Source: Prevotella sp.
Lineage (GTDB): Bacteria > Bacteroidota > Bacteroidia > Bacteroidales > Bacteroidaceae
Assembly (NCBI GenBank): GCA_022511055.1
Contig: JAFLSH010000013.1
Coordinates: forward strand, 1-18,910
Length of the DNA stretch: 18,910 nucleotides
Direction of reading: 5' to 3'
The first letter of the stretch is position 1. The number at the start of each line of letters is the position of its first letter. The position numbers and the translations under genes were made by a program. The notes under the pieces are model-generated. The model saw nothing but the letters and a program-made list of their open reading frames with translations, was not told the DNA's origin and did not search any database. Below are positions 1 through 7,479 of this stretch, one piece after another.

Positions 1-99
1 CAAATCTGAAAGAATGGCACCAGCCACTTGCCGCAGCAGCAAAATCAGCTTTGCCGGCTGCCCTTGTAAGCCGTTGTATGATAAATAATCAGGTTTTAT

Positions 100-131
100 T
101 TTGGAACATTGAAATAAAAATGCTACCTTTG
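100..131 (+). promoter_or_regulatory. Predicted thrS promoter (Bacteroidota type)
   Basis: A TTTG -33 element (100-103) is followed after 20 nt by TACCTTTG (124-131), which matches the Bacteroidota primary sigma consensus TTTG/TAnnTTTG. Transcription would start near 135 and give a leader of about 58 nt before the thrS ATG. The leader has no Shine-Dalgarno-like purine run. The match is seen directly; its activity is inferred. Confidence 0.75.
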
Positions 132-192
132 TGCCGCCAAAAGCCGTGGCATCAGAAAAATCAGACAGTTAAACCAAACATATATTGTAGAT

Positions 193-2136
193 ATGATTAA
201 CATTACATTCCCAGATGGCTCTGTTCGCTCGTATGAGCAGGGCGTGACTGGCTACCAGATTGCCGAGAGCATTTCGCCTGCTCTGGCGCGCAGCGTGCTT
301 AGCTGCGGTGTGAACGGCGAGACCGTGGAACTGAATCGCCCCATTACGGCAGATGCGAAGATTGAACTCTACAAGTGGGAAGATGCTGAGGGCAAGCACA
401 CGTTCTGGCACACCTCGGCCCACCTGCTGGCAGAGGCGCTGCAAGAGCTTTATCCCGGCATTCAGTTCGGCTTTGGCCCGGCTGTGGAAAACGGCTTCTT
501 CTATGATGTGTTGCTGAAAGACGGCGAGAGCATCAGGGAGAGTGACTTCCCGAAGATTGAGCAGAAGATGAAGGAACTGGCCTCGAAGAAAGAGCCTGTC
601 GTGCGCAGGGAAGTGTCAAAGGCCGATGCTCTGAGGGAGTTTGCCGCCGATGGCCAGACCTACAAGTGCGAGCATATTGAGCAAGACCTTGAAGATGGTA
701 CTATCACGACTTATACACAGGGAAACTTCACTGACCTCTGCCGCGGTCCGCACCTCGTGGACACGGGCGAGATTAAGGCCATCAAGCTGACCAGCGTGGC
801 CGGCGCATTCTGGCGTGGCGATGCCACGAAGCAGCAGTTGCAGCGCCTGTATGGCATCACCTTCCCCAAGAAGAAGATGCTCGATGAGTATCTTGTCATG
901 CTCGAAGAGGCCAAGAAGCGTGACCACCGCAAGATAGGCAAGGAGATGGAGCTGTTCATGTTCTCAGAGAAAGTGGGCAAGGGCCTGCCCATCTGGCTGC
1001 CGAAAGGCACTGACCTGCGCCTGCGCCTGCAAGACCATCTGCGCAAGGTGCAGAAGCGCTACGGCTATCAGGAGGTCATCACGCCGCACATCGGCGGCAA
1101 GAGCCTTTATGTAACCTCTGGCCACTATGCCCACTACGGTCAGGACTCCTTCCGGCCAATCACCACGCCGGAAGAGGGCGAAGAGTATATGCTGAAGCCC
1201 ATGAACTGCCCCCACCACTGCGAGATATTCGCGTGGAAGCCCCGCTCATACAAAGACCTGCCGCTGCGCATTGCCGAGTTCGGAACGGTCTACCGCTATG
1301 AGCAGAGCGGCGAGCTGCACGGACTGACCCGCGTGCGCTCGTTCACGCAAGATGATGCCCACCTCTTCTGCCGCCCCGACCAGGTGAAGCAGGAGTTCCT
1401 CAACGTCATGGACATCATCGGCATCGTGCTGACAGCCTTCGGCTTCAACTTCGAAGCACAGATTTCGCTCCGCGACCCCGAAAACCACGAGAAATACGTG
1501 GGCACTGATGAAGACTGGGCGCTGGCCGAGCGGGCCATCGTCGAGGCTTGCGAGGAGAAGGGGCTCAACGCCAAGGTGGAATATGGCGAGGCGGCTTTCT
1601 ACGGCCCGAAGCTCGACTTCATGATTAAGGATGCCATTGGCCGCCGCTGGCAGTTAGGCACCATACAGGTAGACTACAATCTGCCCAAGCGCTTCCAGCT
1701 GGAGTACACAGACGAAGACAACCAGAAGAAAACGCCCGTGATGATTCACCGCGCGCCGTTTGGCTCGCTGGAGCGCTTCACCGCCGTGCTGATTGAGCAT
1801 ACCAGCGGTCACTTCCCGCTCTGGCTCACGCCTGAGCAGGTGGCCATTCTGCCGCTGTCGGAGAAATACAACGACTACGCCCAGGAAGTCTGCAAGAAGT
1901 TCGGCGAGGGTGGTGTGCGCGCCACCATCGACCTGCGCAACGAGAAGCTGGGCCGCAAGATTCGCGACAATGAGCTGAAGCGCATTCCCTACATGGTCAT
2001 TGTCGGCGAGAAGGAAGCAGCAGACGGCACCGTGGCCGTGCGCCCGCAGGGTGGCGGCGAGCAGAGTGTGCAGACCATTCAGGCGTTTATAGACGAAGTG
2101 AACGCCAAGGTGCAGGAGATGACCAAGGATTTCTGA
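193..2136 (+). CDS. thrS: Threonyl-tRNA synthetase
   Basis: This 647-residue protein has the usual length of ThrRS, the cytoplasmic enzyme that charges tRNA-Thr with threonine. Domains in order: a TGS domain (about 1-62); the SAD editing domain with HTSAH at 73-77 (the same numbers as the editing histidines of the E. coli enzyme) and its distal GPH motif; the class II catalytic core with MNCPHH near 337-342; and a C-terminal anticodon-binding domain. The zinc ligands of the family are present as C339, H390 (in DDAH) and H519 (in MIHRAPFGS). The ATG at 193 lies a suitable distance from the predicted promoter, and the TGS domain starts immediately after it. A terminator separates thrS from infC, so the two are probably separate transcripts despite the classic thrS-infC-rpmI-rplT order. 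Nothing is missing. Confidence 0.98.
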   Translation: MINITFPDGSVRSYEQGVTGYQIAESISPALARSVLSCGVNGETVELNRPITADAKIELYKWEDAEGKHTFWHTSAHLLAEALQELYPGIQFGFGPAVENGFFYDVLLKDGESIRESDFPKIEQKMKELASKKEPVVRREVSKADALREFAADGQTYKCEHIEQDLEDGTITTYTQGNFTDLCRGPHLVDTGEIKAIKLTSVAGAFWRGDATKQQLQRLYGITFPKKKMLDEYLVMLEEAKKRDHRKIGKEMELFMFSEKVGKGLPIWLPKGTDLRLRLQDHLRKVQKRYGYQEVITPHIGGKSLYVTSGHYAHYGQDSFRPITTPEEGEEYMLKPMNCPHHCEIFAWKPRSYKDLPLRIAEFGTVYRYEQSGELHGLTRVRSFTQDDAHLFCRPDQVKQEFLNVMDIIGIVLTAFGFNFEAQISLRDPENHEKYVGTDEDWALAERAIVEACEEKGLNAKVEYGEAAFYGPKLDFMIKDAIGRRWQLGTIQVDYNLPKRFQLEYTDEDNQKKTPVMIHRAPFGSLERFTAVLIEHTSGHFPLWLTPEQVAILPLSEKYNDYAQEVCKKFGEGGVRATIDLRNEKLGRKIRDNELKRIPYMVIVGEKEAADGTVAVRPQGGGEQSVQTIQAFIDEVNAKVQEMTKDF

Positions 2137-2165
2137 AACCCTGCCGCCACATGACATTTGCATAG

Positions 2166-2200
2166 TCAGGTGTGCCCCTCGGCACACCTGATTTTGTTTT
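2166..2200 (+). terminator. Rho-independent terminator after thrS
   Basis: An 11-bp perfect stem (2166-2176 with 2181-2191, core CAGGTGTGCC/GGCACACCTG) closes a 4-nt loop CCTC and is followed by a T-rich run to 2200. It starts 30 nt after the thrS stop codon, upstream of the infC promoter. Confidence 0.9.
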
Positions 2201-2258
2201 CGCCGGCCGGAAAGTTGCGGAAAAGCGGCCGGAAAGGAAAAAATATTTGTTGATTTAT

Positions 2259-2289
2259 TTTGCCAATTCATTGATTTGTTGTATCTTTG
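2259..2289 (+). promoter_or_regulatory. Predicted infC-rpmI-rplT promoter
   Basis: TTTG (2259-2262), 19 nt, then TATCTTTG (2282-2289). The predicted transcription start near 2293 gives a leader of about 18-21 nt, short for an infC operon and probably too short to hold an L20-type leader upstream of infC. The preceding stretch is AT-rich. Confidence 0.75.
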
Positions 2290-2310
2290 CAGCCGATTTC
2301 TAAAAAATAG

Positions 2311-3021
2311 TTGATGAAGAATGACAAAATAAAGAATCAGTACCGTATTAACGAGCAGATTCGAGTACGTGAAGTGCGCATTGTCGGCGACAACGGGTCA
2401 ACCGTCGTTCCGACACGCGATGCTTTGAACATGGCGCGTGAGCAAGGGGTCGATCTCGTCGAGATTTCGCCTAACGCCAACCCGCCTGTGTGCCGTCTTA
2501 TCGACTATTCAAAGTTCCTTTATCAGCAGAAGAAGCGCCAGAAGGAAATGAAGGCCAAGCAGACGAAGGTGGAAGTCAAGGAAATACGCTTCGGACCGCA
2601 GACCGATGAACACGACTACCAGTTTAAGCTGAAACACGCCCGCGAATTCCTGGAAGAAGGAAACAAGGTGCGTGCCTACGTGCTGTTCCGTGGTCGTAGC
2701 ATCCTGTTCAAAGAGCAGGGCGAAGTGCTGTTGCTGCGGTTTGCCAACGACTTGGAAGAATACGGAAAGGTGGAGTCCATGCCGTCGCTCGAGGGCAAGA
2801 AGATGTTCCTCTACCTGGCTCCCAAGAAGGCAGGCGAGAAGAAGAAGAGCCAGCAGGCGCGCGACCGTGAGGCCGCTGCCGCTGAGACGAAGGAGAACGC
2901 GCGCCAGACCAGCCAGCCCGTGGCAGACATTGATGCCGAGACACCGGCCAATGGCGGTCTGTTCGCCAATGCGAAGATTAGCGCCGAGGCGCTGAAGAAG
3001 CTGACGGAAACAGAGGATTAG
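2311..3021 (+). CDS. infC: Translation initiation factor IF-3
   Basis: IF-3 binds the 30S subunit and checks start-codon/initiator-tRNA pairing. The N domain begins with the family hallmark YRINEQIR, and the C domain ends with MFLYLAPKK near residue 172, where the E. coli protein of about 180 residues stops. Here about 62 more residues follow: first Lys/Arg/Gln-rich, then Ala/Glu/Thr-rich and probably disordered. The start is ambiguous: a TTG at 2311 is directly followed by an in-frame ATG at 2314 (235 residues), and neither has a Shine-Dalgarno. The ATG is the more ordinary choice, but the adjacent TTG is notable because infC in enterobacteria uses a rare start codon (AUU) for autoregulation by IF-3. 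It is first gene of an operon with rpmI and rplT. Confidence 0.96.
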   Translation: MMKNDKIKNQYRINEQIRVREVRIVGDNGSTVVPTRDALNMAREQGVDLVEISPNANPPVCRLIDYSKFLYQQKKRQKEMKAKQTKVEVKEIRFGPQTDEHDYQFKLKHAREFLEEGNKVRAYVLFRGRSILFKEQGEVLLLRFANDLEEYGKVESMPSLEGKKMFLYLAPKKAGEKKKSQQARDREAAAAETKENARQTSQPVADIDAETPANGGLFANAKISAEALKKLTETED

Positions 3022-3127
3022 TGCCCTGAGGCTCGCACTCCAGAAAGAAAGAAGAATGAAAAGGTGCGCTGCGCCCGGTATATGCGTTGCCACCGCTTAA
3101 TAGTAACAATTAAACAATTAAAAAACA

Positions 3128-3325
3128 ATGCCAAAAGTAAAGACAAACTCCGGTGCAAAGAAGAGGTTTTCGTTCACCGGTACAGGTAAGGTTAAGAGAA
3201 AGCACGCTTTCCACAGCCACATTCTGACAAAGAAGACCAAGAAGCAGAAGCGCAATCTTGTGCATTCTACTATCGTTGACCCTTCAAACATGAAGCAGGT
3301 TCGTGATCTGCTGTGTCTCCGTTAA
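3128..3325 (+). CDS. rpmI: Large-subunit ribosomal protein bL35
   Basis: This 65-residue, strongly basic protein carries the bL35 signature: MPKVKTNSGAKKRF at the N terminus and the HSHILTKKTKKQKR basic stretch in the middle. Its length is normal. It lies 106 nt after infC and 34 nt before rplT with no promoter of the local consensus between them, so it should be co-transcribed with infC. The sequence before the ATG is A-rich (AACAATTAAAAAACA), typical of highly expressed Bacteroidota genes that start without a Shine-Dalgarno. Confidence 0.97.
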   Translation: MPKVKTNSGAKKRFSFTGTGKVKRKHAFHSHILTKKTKKQKRNLVHSTIVDPSNMKQVRDLLCLR

Positions 3326-3359
3326 CCCTATTGTCTAACATCTTTAAAGTAAGAAAACT

Positions 3360-3704
3360 ATGCCAAGAAGTGTAAATCACGTTGCATCAAGAGCAAAGCG
3401 TAAGAGAATTTTGAAGCTCACCCGTGGCTACTTTGGAGCCCGTAAGAATGTTTGGACAGTAGCCAAGAACACTTGGGAGAAAGGTCTGACCTATGCCTAT
3501 CGTGACCGCCGTAACAAGAAGCGCGCCTTCCGCAGCCTGTGGATTCAGCGTATCAACGCCGCCGCTCGTCTGGAAGGTATCAGCTACTCAGTGCTGATGG
3601 GTAAGCTCAACAAGGCTGGCATCGAGATTAACCGCAAGGTACTCGCTGACCTGGCTATGAACAACCCCGTGGCTTTCAAGGCCATTGTCGACAAGGTTAA
3701 GTAA
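3360..3704 (+). CDS. rplT: Large-subunit ribosomal protein bL20
   Basis: bL20 is an early-binding 23S rRNA protein. The 114-residue product starts MPRSVNHVASRAKRKRIL, a hallmark of the family, and contains the conserved LWIQRINAAAR segment. Length is normal. It is the last gene of the infC operon and is followed about 44 nt later by a strong hairpin terminator. bL20 represses this operon in other phyla; the sequence here does not clearly show an L20-binding mimic, although the 106-nt infC-rpmI gap could hold one. Confidence 0.97.
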   Translation: MPRSVNHVASRAKRKRILKLTRGYFGARKNVWTVAKNTWEKGLTYAYRDRRNKKRAFRSLWIQRINAAARLEGISYSVLMGKLNKAGIEINRKVLADLAMNNPVAFKAIVDKVK

Positions 3705-3747
3705 GAACATACAGGGCGAACACGAGTTCGCATTGACTTGCAGAAAC

Positions 3748-3792
3748 AGCATCCCGCAATCTCCGAGAGGTTGCGGGATGCTTGTTTTCTTC
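3748..3792 (+). terminator. Rho-independent terminator after rplT
   Basis: A perfect 12-bp stem, AGCATCCCGCAA (3748-3759) with TTGCGGGATGCT (3771-3782), has an inner segment CTC-CGA-GAG that can extend it. It is followed by TGTTTTCTTC. It lies between convergent transcription units and may also slow minus-strand transcription from the 3862 gene, although the minus-strand tail is less T-rich. Confidence 0.88.
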
Positions 3793-3861
3793 TGCAAGCA
3801 ACGCCATCCGCTTGCCAGGCTGATGGCGTTGCCGGTGGTGTCGGGCTGGTTTGGCCAGCCG

Positions 3862-4749
3862 TTACTTCGCTTCAACCACGAGTACGGTGCTGACACTCCA
3901 GAAACGGGCGGGGTTGGTGATTTTCAGCACACAGCCGCTGTTGCCCCGCGCCTCGATGGTGTAGGCATCTGCGGGCTGGCTGGTCAGCACTTTGGCAGAC
4001 TTGGTCGGCACGATAATCTCTGTCAGGGTGCGCTTGTCTGCGCGCGTGAACTGCTCCTTCTTGATTGAGGCAACATCCAGCTTGGCTTTCTTCAGGAATC
4101 CGCCTGCGAGCAGCCCCATCTGCTTGAGCTGGTTGTCAGAGCCCACGGTGTAGTAGACGGTGTTCATGGCTGCGTCTTGGCTGGCCAGTTGCTCGCGCTG
4201 CTGCACGTTTTCCTCCTCCATGTCGGCAATGGTCGAGTTGGAAGCCTCGAGCTGCGATTCCAGGTCGCGGATGTCAAGGTCTTGCTGCTTGATGATTTCC
4301 TCCATCTGCGCAATGGTGGCCTCGCGGGTGCTGAGTTCCCTCTGCAGGTGTTCCACCAGGGCGCTGAGCTTGCCTATCTTGTCGTTGCGGCCCTTCAGCT
4401 GCTTCTCCAGCTCGCTCAGTTTGTTCTTGTTCTCGTCAAGCATGTCCTTGAGGGTGCGTATGTTCGCCAGCATTTCCTGCCGGGAAATCTGGTTGCCGTC
4501 TCCGGCTGCCTTGCGAATCATGCTTTGGCCTATGGCAACGGAGTCAAGGCAGGTCGACACGTCGGCCAGCGTGGTCGTCAGCTCGTCAATGATGTCTTGT
4601 TTCTGCTCGTTGGCACGGTCAAGCGAGTCTCTTGAGTTCTTCAGCCGCTCTGTCTCATTGCCGCTGCCGCATGACAGCCACAAGGTCAGCACCATGATGC
4701 CTGCGAAAACTGCGGCACCTACGCAAATCATAAGTTTCTTCATAATCAT
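3862..4749 (-). CDS. Coiled-coil envelope protein, Cbp1-like
   Basis: A 295-residue protein (293 if the second ATG at 4743 is used). It has a short basic start, a hydrophobic segment at about 5-26, and a Cys at 27 in the context WLSC, a poor match to a lipobox. The mature part is a long heptad-like, Glu/Lys/Gln-rich coiled coil (about 33-195, with a less regular break near 62-90), followed by a compact C-terminal domain (about 198-295) beginning VYYTVGS and ending near FWSVSTVLVVE. From memory, this layout and C-terminal pattern resemble the Cbp1 family of Bacteroides collagen-binding adhesins; I have not aligned it. It begins 7 nt after the upstream HExxH gene, so the two form an operon. Alternatives are a periplasmic structural lipoprotein or an inner-membrane-anchored coiled coil. 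Confidence 0.85.
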   Translation of the reverse strand: MIMKKLMICVGAAVFAGIMVLTLWLSCGSGNETERLKNSRDSLDRANEQKQDIIDELTTTLADVSTCLDSVAIGQSMIRKAAGDGNQISRQEMLANIRTLKDMLDENKNKLSELEKQLKGRNDKIGKLSALVEHLQRELSTREATIAQMEEIIKQQDLDIRDLESQLEASNSTIADMEEENVQQREQLASQDAAMNTVYYTVGSDNQLKQMGLLAGGFLKKAKLDVASIKKEQFTRADKRTLTEIIVPTKSAKVLTSQPADAYTIEARGNSGCVLKITNPARFWSVSTVLVVEAK

Positions 4750-4756
4750 TATACTT

Positions 4757-5227
4757 TTAAGGTTTGTAATTCATTATCATCTTTCGTTCTTTTAGCTTCA
4801 TCTTTGCAAACCGCCGCCATTCCTGGGCGCCCTGTTGCCGGCAGAGGTCCGGGTAGTCCGGGTCGTTCATGTGCCTGTAGGCTTCCATCTCGAATGGGTT
4901 CAGCAGGTAGGCTTCGCGCCGCTGCCGCTTGCCGAGCGGCAGGTCGCGCAGGTAGTAGCCGATGTACAGCACATAGAACCAGAGCCATGAGTCGTGGCAG
5001 GCTTGTGCCTGTCTGAGATGTATCATCTCGTGGTTTTTTGTTGCGTTGTAGTTGTTGTTCAGCAGTCTGGCAGCCTGCTCGGAATGAGTCAGTATGTGGC
5101 CGAAGAAAGTCAGTGCCTGATAGCTCTTCCCCAGCCAGAAGCCGTTGCTGTGGGCAGGCATGTCGCTGAGGCGGCTTGGCCGCTTGGCGCGCAGCATCAT
5201 GGGTACTATTAGTAGTGGGTTGTCCAT
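4757..5227 (-). CDS. HExxH-motif conserved hypothetical protein
   Basis: A 156-residue protein of unassigned function. It contains HEMIH at 66-70, a canonical zinc-metallopeptidase motif, and a downstream PFEMEAY at 111-117 whose Glu could be a third ligand. A hydrophobic, aromatic stretch (about 80-94, WLWFYVLYIGYYL) could be one membrane helix or lie on the membrane surface. No signal peptide is evident, and the C terminus is basic. I recall similar small HExxH proteins in Bacteroidales, but activity is unproven. The start at 5227 is chosen over an upstream in-frame ATG at 5254 because a TATCTTTG promoter element lies at 5235-5242 and would exclude the longer form. It is the first gene of a two-gene unit with the coiled-coil protein. 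Confidence 0.8.
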   Translation of the reverse strand: MDNPLLIVPMMLRAKRPSRLSDMPAHSNGFWLGKSYQALTFFGHILTHSEQAARLLNNNYNATKNHEMIHLRQAQACHDSWLWFYVLYIGYYLRDLPLGKRQRREAYLLNPFEMEAYRHMNDPDYPDLCRQQGAQEWRRFAKMKLKERKMIMNYKP

Positions 5228-5234
5228 GTGGCTG

Positions 5235-5242
5235 CAAAGATA
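5235..5242 (-). promoter_or_regulatory. Predicted -7 element for the HExxH gene
   Basis: TATCTTTG on the minus strand, followed by CAGCCAC and then the ATG at 5227. No clear TTTG lies at the -33 position. The implied leader is only about 4 nt, so the mRNA would be nearly leaderless. Confidence 0.55.
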
Positions 5243-5338
5243 CGAAAAAAACACAGACTAATCATTGGCTTTTGGGAACATTAACACAAATTTGAGCGCA
5301 AGTGCCGGCCGACACGCCCCAACAAACTTACCATATCT

Positions 5339-5370
5339 TTTGCTTGTTTCGCGGAAATTACGTAACTTTG
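5339..5370 (+). promoter_or_regulatory. Predicted ligA promoter
   Basis: TTTG (5339-5342), 20 nt, then TAACTTTG (5363-5370). The predicted start near 5374 gives a leader of about 14 nt to the ATG at 5388. This excludes the longer in-frame extension upstream. Confidence 0.75.
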
Positions 5371-5387
5371 CAGAAAAATCATGCCCC

Positions 5388-7442
5388 ATGAACGAGAAAG
5401 ACCGAATCCAGGAACTGCGCAAACAGCTGCATGCGCACAACTACCGTTACTATGTGCTAAACCAGCCTGTCATCACTGACCAGGCGTTTGATGCCTTGAT
5501 GCGCGAACTGCAAGAGTTGGAGCAAAGGCATCCTGAGCTGCATGATGACAATTCGCCGACACAGCGCGTGGGCAGTGACCTTCAGACCGGCTTCCGCCAG
5601 GTGCCTCACAAGTATCCTATGCTGTCGTTGGCCAATACCTATAGCGAGCAAGATGTGCGCAGCTGGTATGACAGTGTCAGCAAGGGGCTGGCCGGCGAGC
5701 CTTTCGAGGTGTGCTGCGAGCTGAAGTATGATGGTCTGAGCATCTCGCTGATGTATGTCGATGGGCGTTTGACACAGGCAGTGACCCGGGGCGATGGCGT
5801 ACAGGGAGATGATGTAACGGCAAACGTGAAAACCATCCGCTCCATCCCGTTGGTGCTGGGCGGCGGTGCGGCCGGCGGAGCGGCAGACGGCGCAGGCAGC
5901 CCCGGATTGTTCGACTTGCCGGCGCCTTATCCCCGCGAATTTGAAATCCGTGGCGAGATACTGATGCCATGGCACTCGTTTGAGCGGCTGAATCGTGAGC
6001 GTGAGGCGGCAGAAGAGCCGCTCTTTGCCAATCCGCGCAATGCTGCCAGCGGCACTCTGAAGAGTCTGGACTCTCGGGTGGTGGCTGCGCGCCAGTTGGA
6101 TGCCTATCTCTACTACCTCTTGGGCGAGCAGCTGCCCGCCGAGACCCATTACGACAACCTTGAGGCTGCGCGCCAGTGGGGATTCAAGGTGTTTGAGGGC
6201 ATGAAGAAGGTGCAGACGGTAGAAGAGGTACTCGATTTCATCAGCTATTGGGATTCGGAGCGTAAGAATCTGCCCGTGGCTACTGATGGTATTGTGCTGA
6301 AGGTCAACTCGCTGCGCCAGCAGCGCGCGCTGGGCTTCACGGCCAAGTCGCCCCGCTGGGCCATTGCCTATAAGTTCAAGGCTGAGCGCGAACTGACACG
6401 GCTGCTTGAGGTAACCTATCAGGTGGGGCGCACGGGAGCGGTGACCCCCGTGGCCAACATGGAGCCGGTGCAGCTGGCGGGCACAACCGTGCGCCGCGCC
6501 ACGCTGAATAACGAAGACTTCATCAAGAGTTTTGACCTGCATATCGGTGACTATGTCTACGTGGAGAAGGGCGGCGAAATCATTCCCAAGATTGTGGGGG
6601 TCGATTTGGAGCGCCGCCCAGTCATCGCCCAGCCCGTTCAGTTCATCAGGCGCTGCCCCGAGTGCGGCACTCCCCTGGTGCGCTATGAAGATGAGGCTGC
6701 CTGGTATTGTCCGAATGACACCAGCTGCCCGCCGCAGATAAAAGGCCGCATAGAGCATTTCATTGCCCGCCGGGCCATGAACATTGATTCGCTCGGCCCC
6801 GAGACGGTCGATGAATACTACCGCCGCGGGCTGATTCGCAATGCGGCTGACCTCTATGACATTCAGGTGCAGCAAATCAACGGTGATGGCTCGCGCACCA
6901 AGTCGGCGCAGAAAATTGTCAGCGGCATTGCCGCTTCCAGGGAAGTGCCTTTCGAGCGCGTGGTCTTTGCGTTGGGCATCCGCTTTGTCGGCGAGACTTC
7001 TGCCCGATTGCTGGCTCGCCATTTCAAGAACATAGATGCGCTGATGTCGGCTGGGCTGGCTGAGTTAGAGGAAGTGGAAGGCATTGGCGAAATCATGGCC
7101 AAGAGCATCATCGGCTATTTCCATGATGAGAGTAACCGCCAGTTTGTCGAGCGCCTGCGTGGCTATGGCCTGCAAATGGCGCTTTCCGAGGCGCAGACTG
7201 CTGCCGCCAGCGATAAATTGGCAGGCAAGTCCATTGTCATCAGCGGCGTTTTCGCCCAGCATAGCCGTGATGAATATAAACTAATCATTGAGCAGCATGG
7301 CGGAAAGAACGTTGGCAGCATCAGCGGAAAGACTTCTTTCATCTTGGCGGGCGACAACATGGGGCCTTCAAAGCTCGAGAAGGCACAGAAGTTAGGTGTT
7401 CCCATCGTCAGCGAAGAGGAATTCCTCAGCATGCTCGAATAA
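5388..7442 (+). CDS. ligA: NAD-dependent DNA ligase LigA
   Basis: LigA seals nicks in DNA using NAD+ and is needed for replication and repair. The 684-residue product has, in order: the Ia domain (RYYVLNQPVITDQAFD); the adenylation domain with the nucleotidyl-accepting lysine K113 in the CELKYDG motif; an OB fold (GRTGAVTPVANMEPV); a four-Cys zinc finger (C423, C426, C441, C447); HhH repeats (FALGIRFVGETSARLL, LEEVEGIGEIMAKSI); and a C-terminal BRCT domain (from about 610). One oddity is a Gly/Ala/Pro-rich insertion of roughly 20 residues (near 158-180) just before the conserved FEIRGEI strand, encoded by a very GC-rich stretch. The start at 5388 is set by the upstream promoter. It is convergent with hemW, with only 37 nt between the stop codons and no clear terminator. 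Confidence 0.98.
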   Translation: MNEKDRIQELRKQLHAHNYRYYVLNQPVITDQAFDALMRELQELEQRHPELHDDNSPTQRVGSDLQTGFRQVPHKYPMLSLANTYSEQDVRSWYDSVSKGLAGEPFEVCCELKYDGLSISLMYVDGRLTQAVTRGDGVQGDDVTANVKTIRSIPLVLGGGAAGGAADGAGSPGLFDLPAPYPREFEIRGEILMPWHSFERLNREREAAEEPLFANPRNAASGTLKSLDSRVVAARQLDAYLYYLLGEQLPAETHYDNLEAARQWGFKVFEGMKKVQTVEEVLDFISYWDSERKNLPVATDGIVLKVNSLRQQRALGFTAKSPRWAIAYKFKAERELTRLLEVTYQVGRTGAVTPVANMEPVQLAGTTVRRATLNNEDFIKSFDLHIGDYVYVEKGGEIIPKIVGVDLERRPVIAQPVQFIRRCPECGTPLVRYEDEAAWYCPNDTSCPPQIKGRIEHFIARRAMNIDSLGPETVDEYYRRGLIRNAADLYDIQVQQINGDGSRTKSAQKIVSGIAASREVPFERVVFALGIRFVGETSARLLARHFKNIDALMSAGLAELEEVEGIGEIMAKSIIGYFHDESNRQFVERLRGYGLQMALSEAQTAAASDKLAGKSIVISGVFAQHSRDEYKLIIEQHGGKNVGSISGKTSFILAGDNMGPSKLEKAQKLGVPIVSEEEFLSMLE

Positions 7443-7479
7443 TCACCATTCGCTTGTGCGCGTAAAGGCAGTCTGCGCC

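Noticed and set aside
1..99. Possible 3' end of an upstream gene
   Set aside because: Short open frames run in from the left edge (one ends with a stop at 86-88), but none shows recognisable protein sequence, and too little is present to decide.
3022..3127. L20-type attenuator in the infC-rpmI gap
   Set aside because: Only short interrupted pairings (GGTG with CACC, CGC with GCG) are visible; no convincing structure or T-run.
3798..3832. 11-bp hairpin GCAACGCCATC/GATGGCGTTGC as a minus-strand terminator
   Set aside because: The stem is perfect, but neither strand has a T-run after it. It may help 3'-end formation of the 3862 gene, but this cannot be supported as a terminator.
4160..4795. 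Plus-strand open frame opposite the coiled-coil gene
   Set aside because: The Ser/Cys/Met-rich translation reflects antisense of Glu/Lys-rich heptads; no promoter or start context supports it.
5265..5387. Longer N terminus for LigA
   Set aside because: A full TTTG/TAACTTTG promoter lies inside this extension, and the conserved LigA start region begins at the ATG at 5388.
5457..7022. Long minus-strand open frame of 521 codons opposite ligA
   Set aside because: It is the antisense shadow of ligA, which has all LigA motifs. The antisense translation has no recognisable domain and an odd His/Leu/Arg-rich composition.
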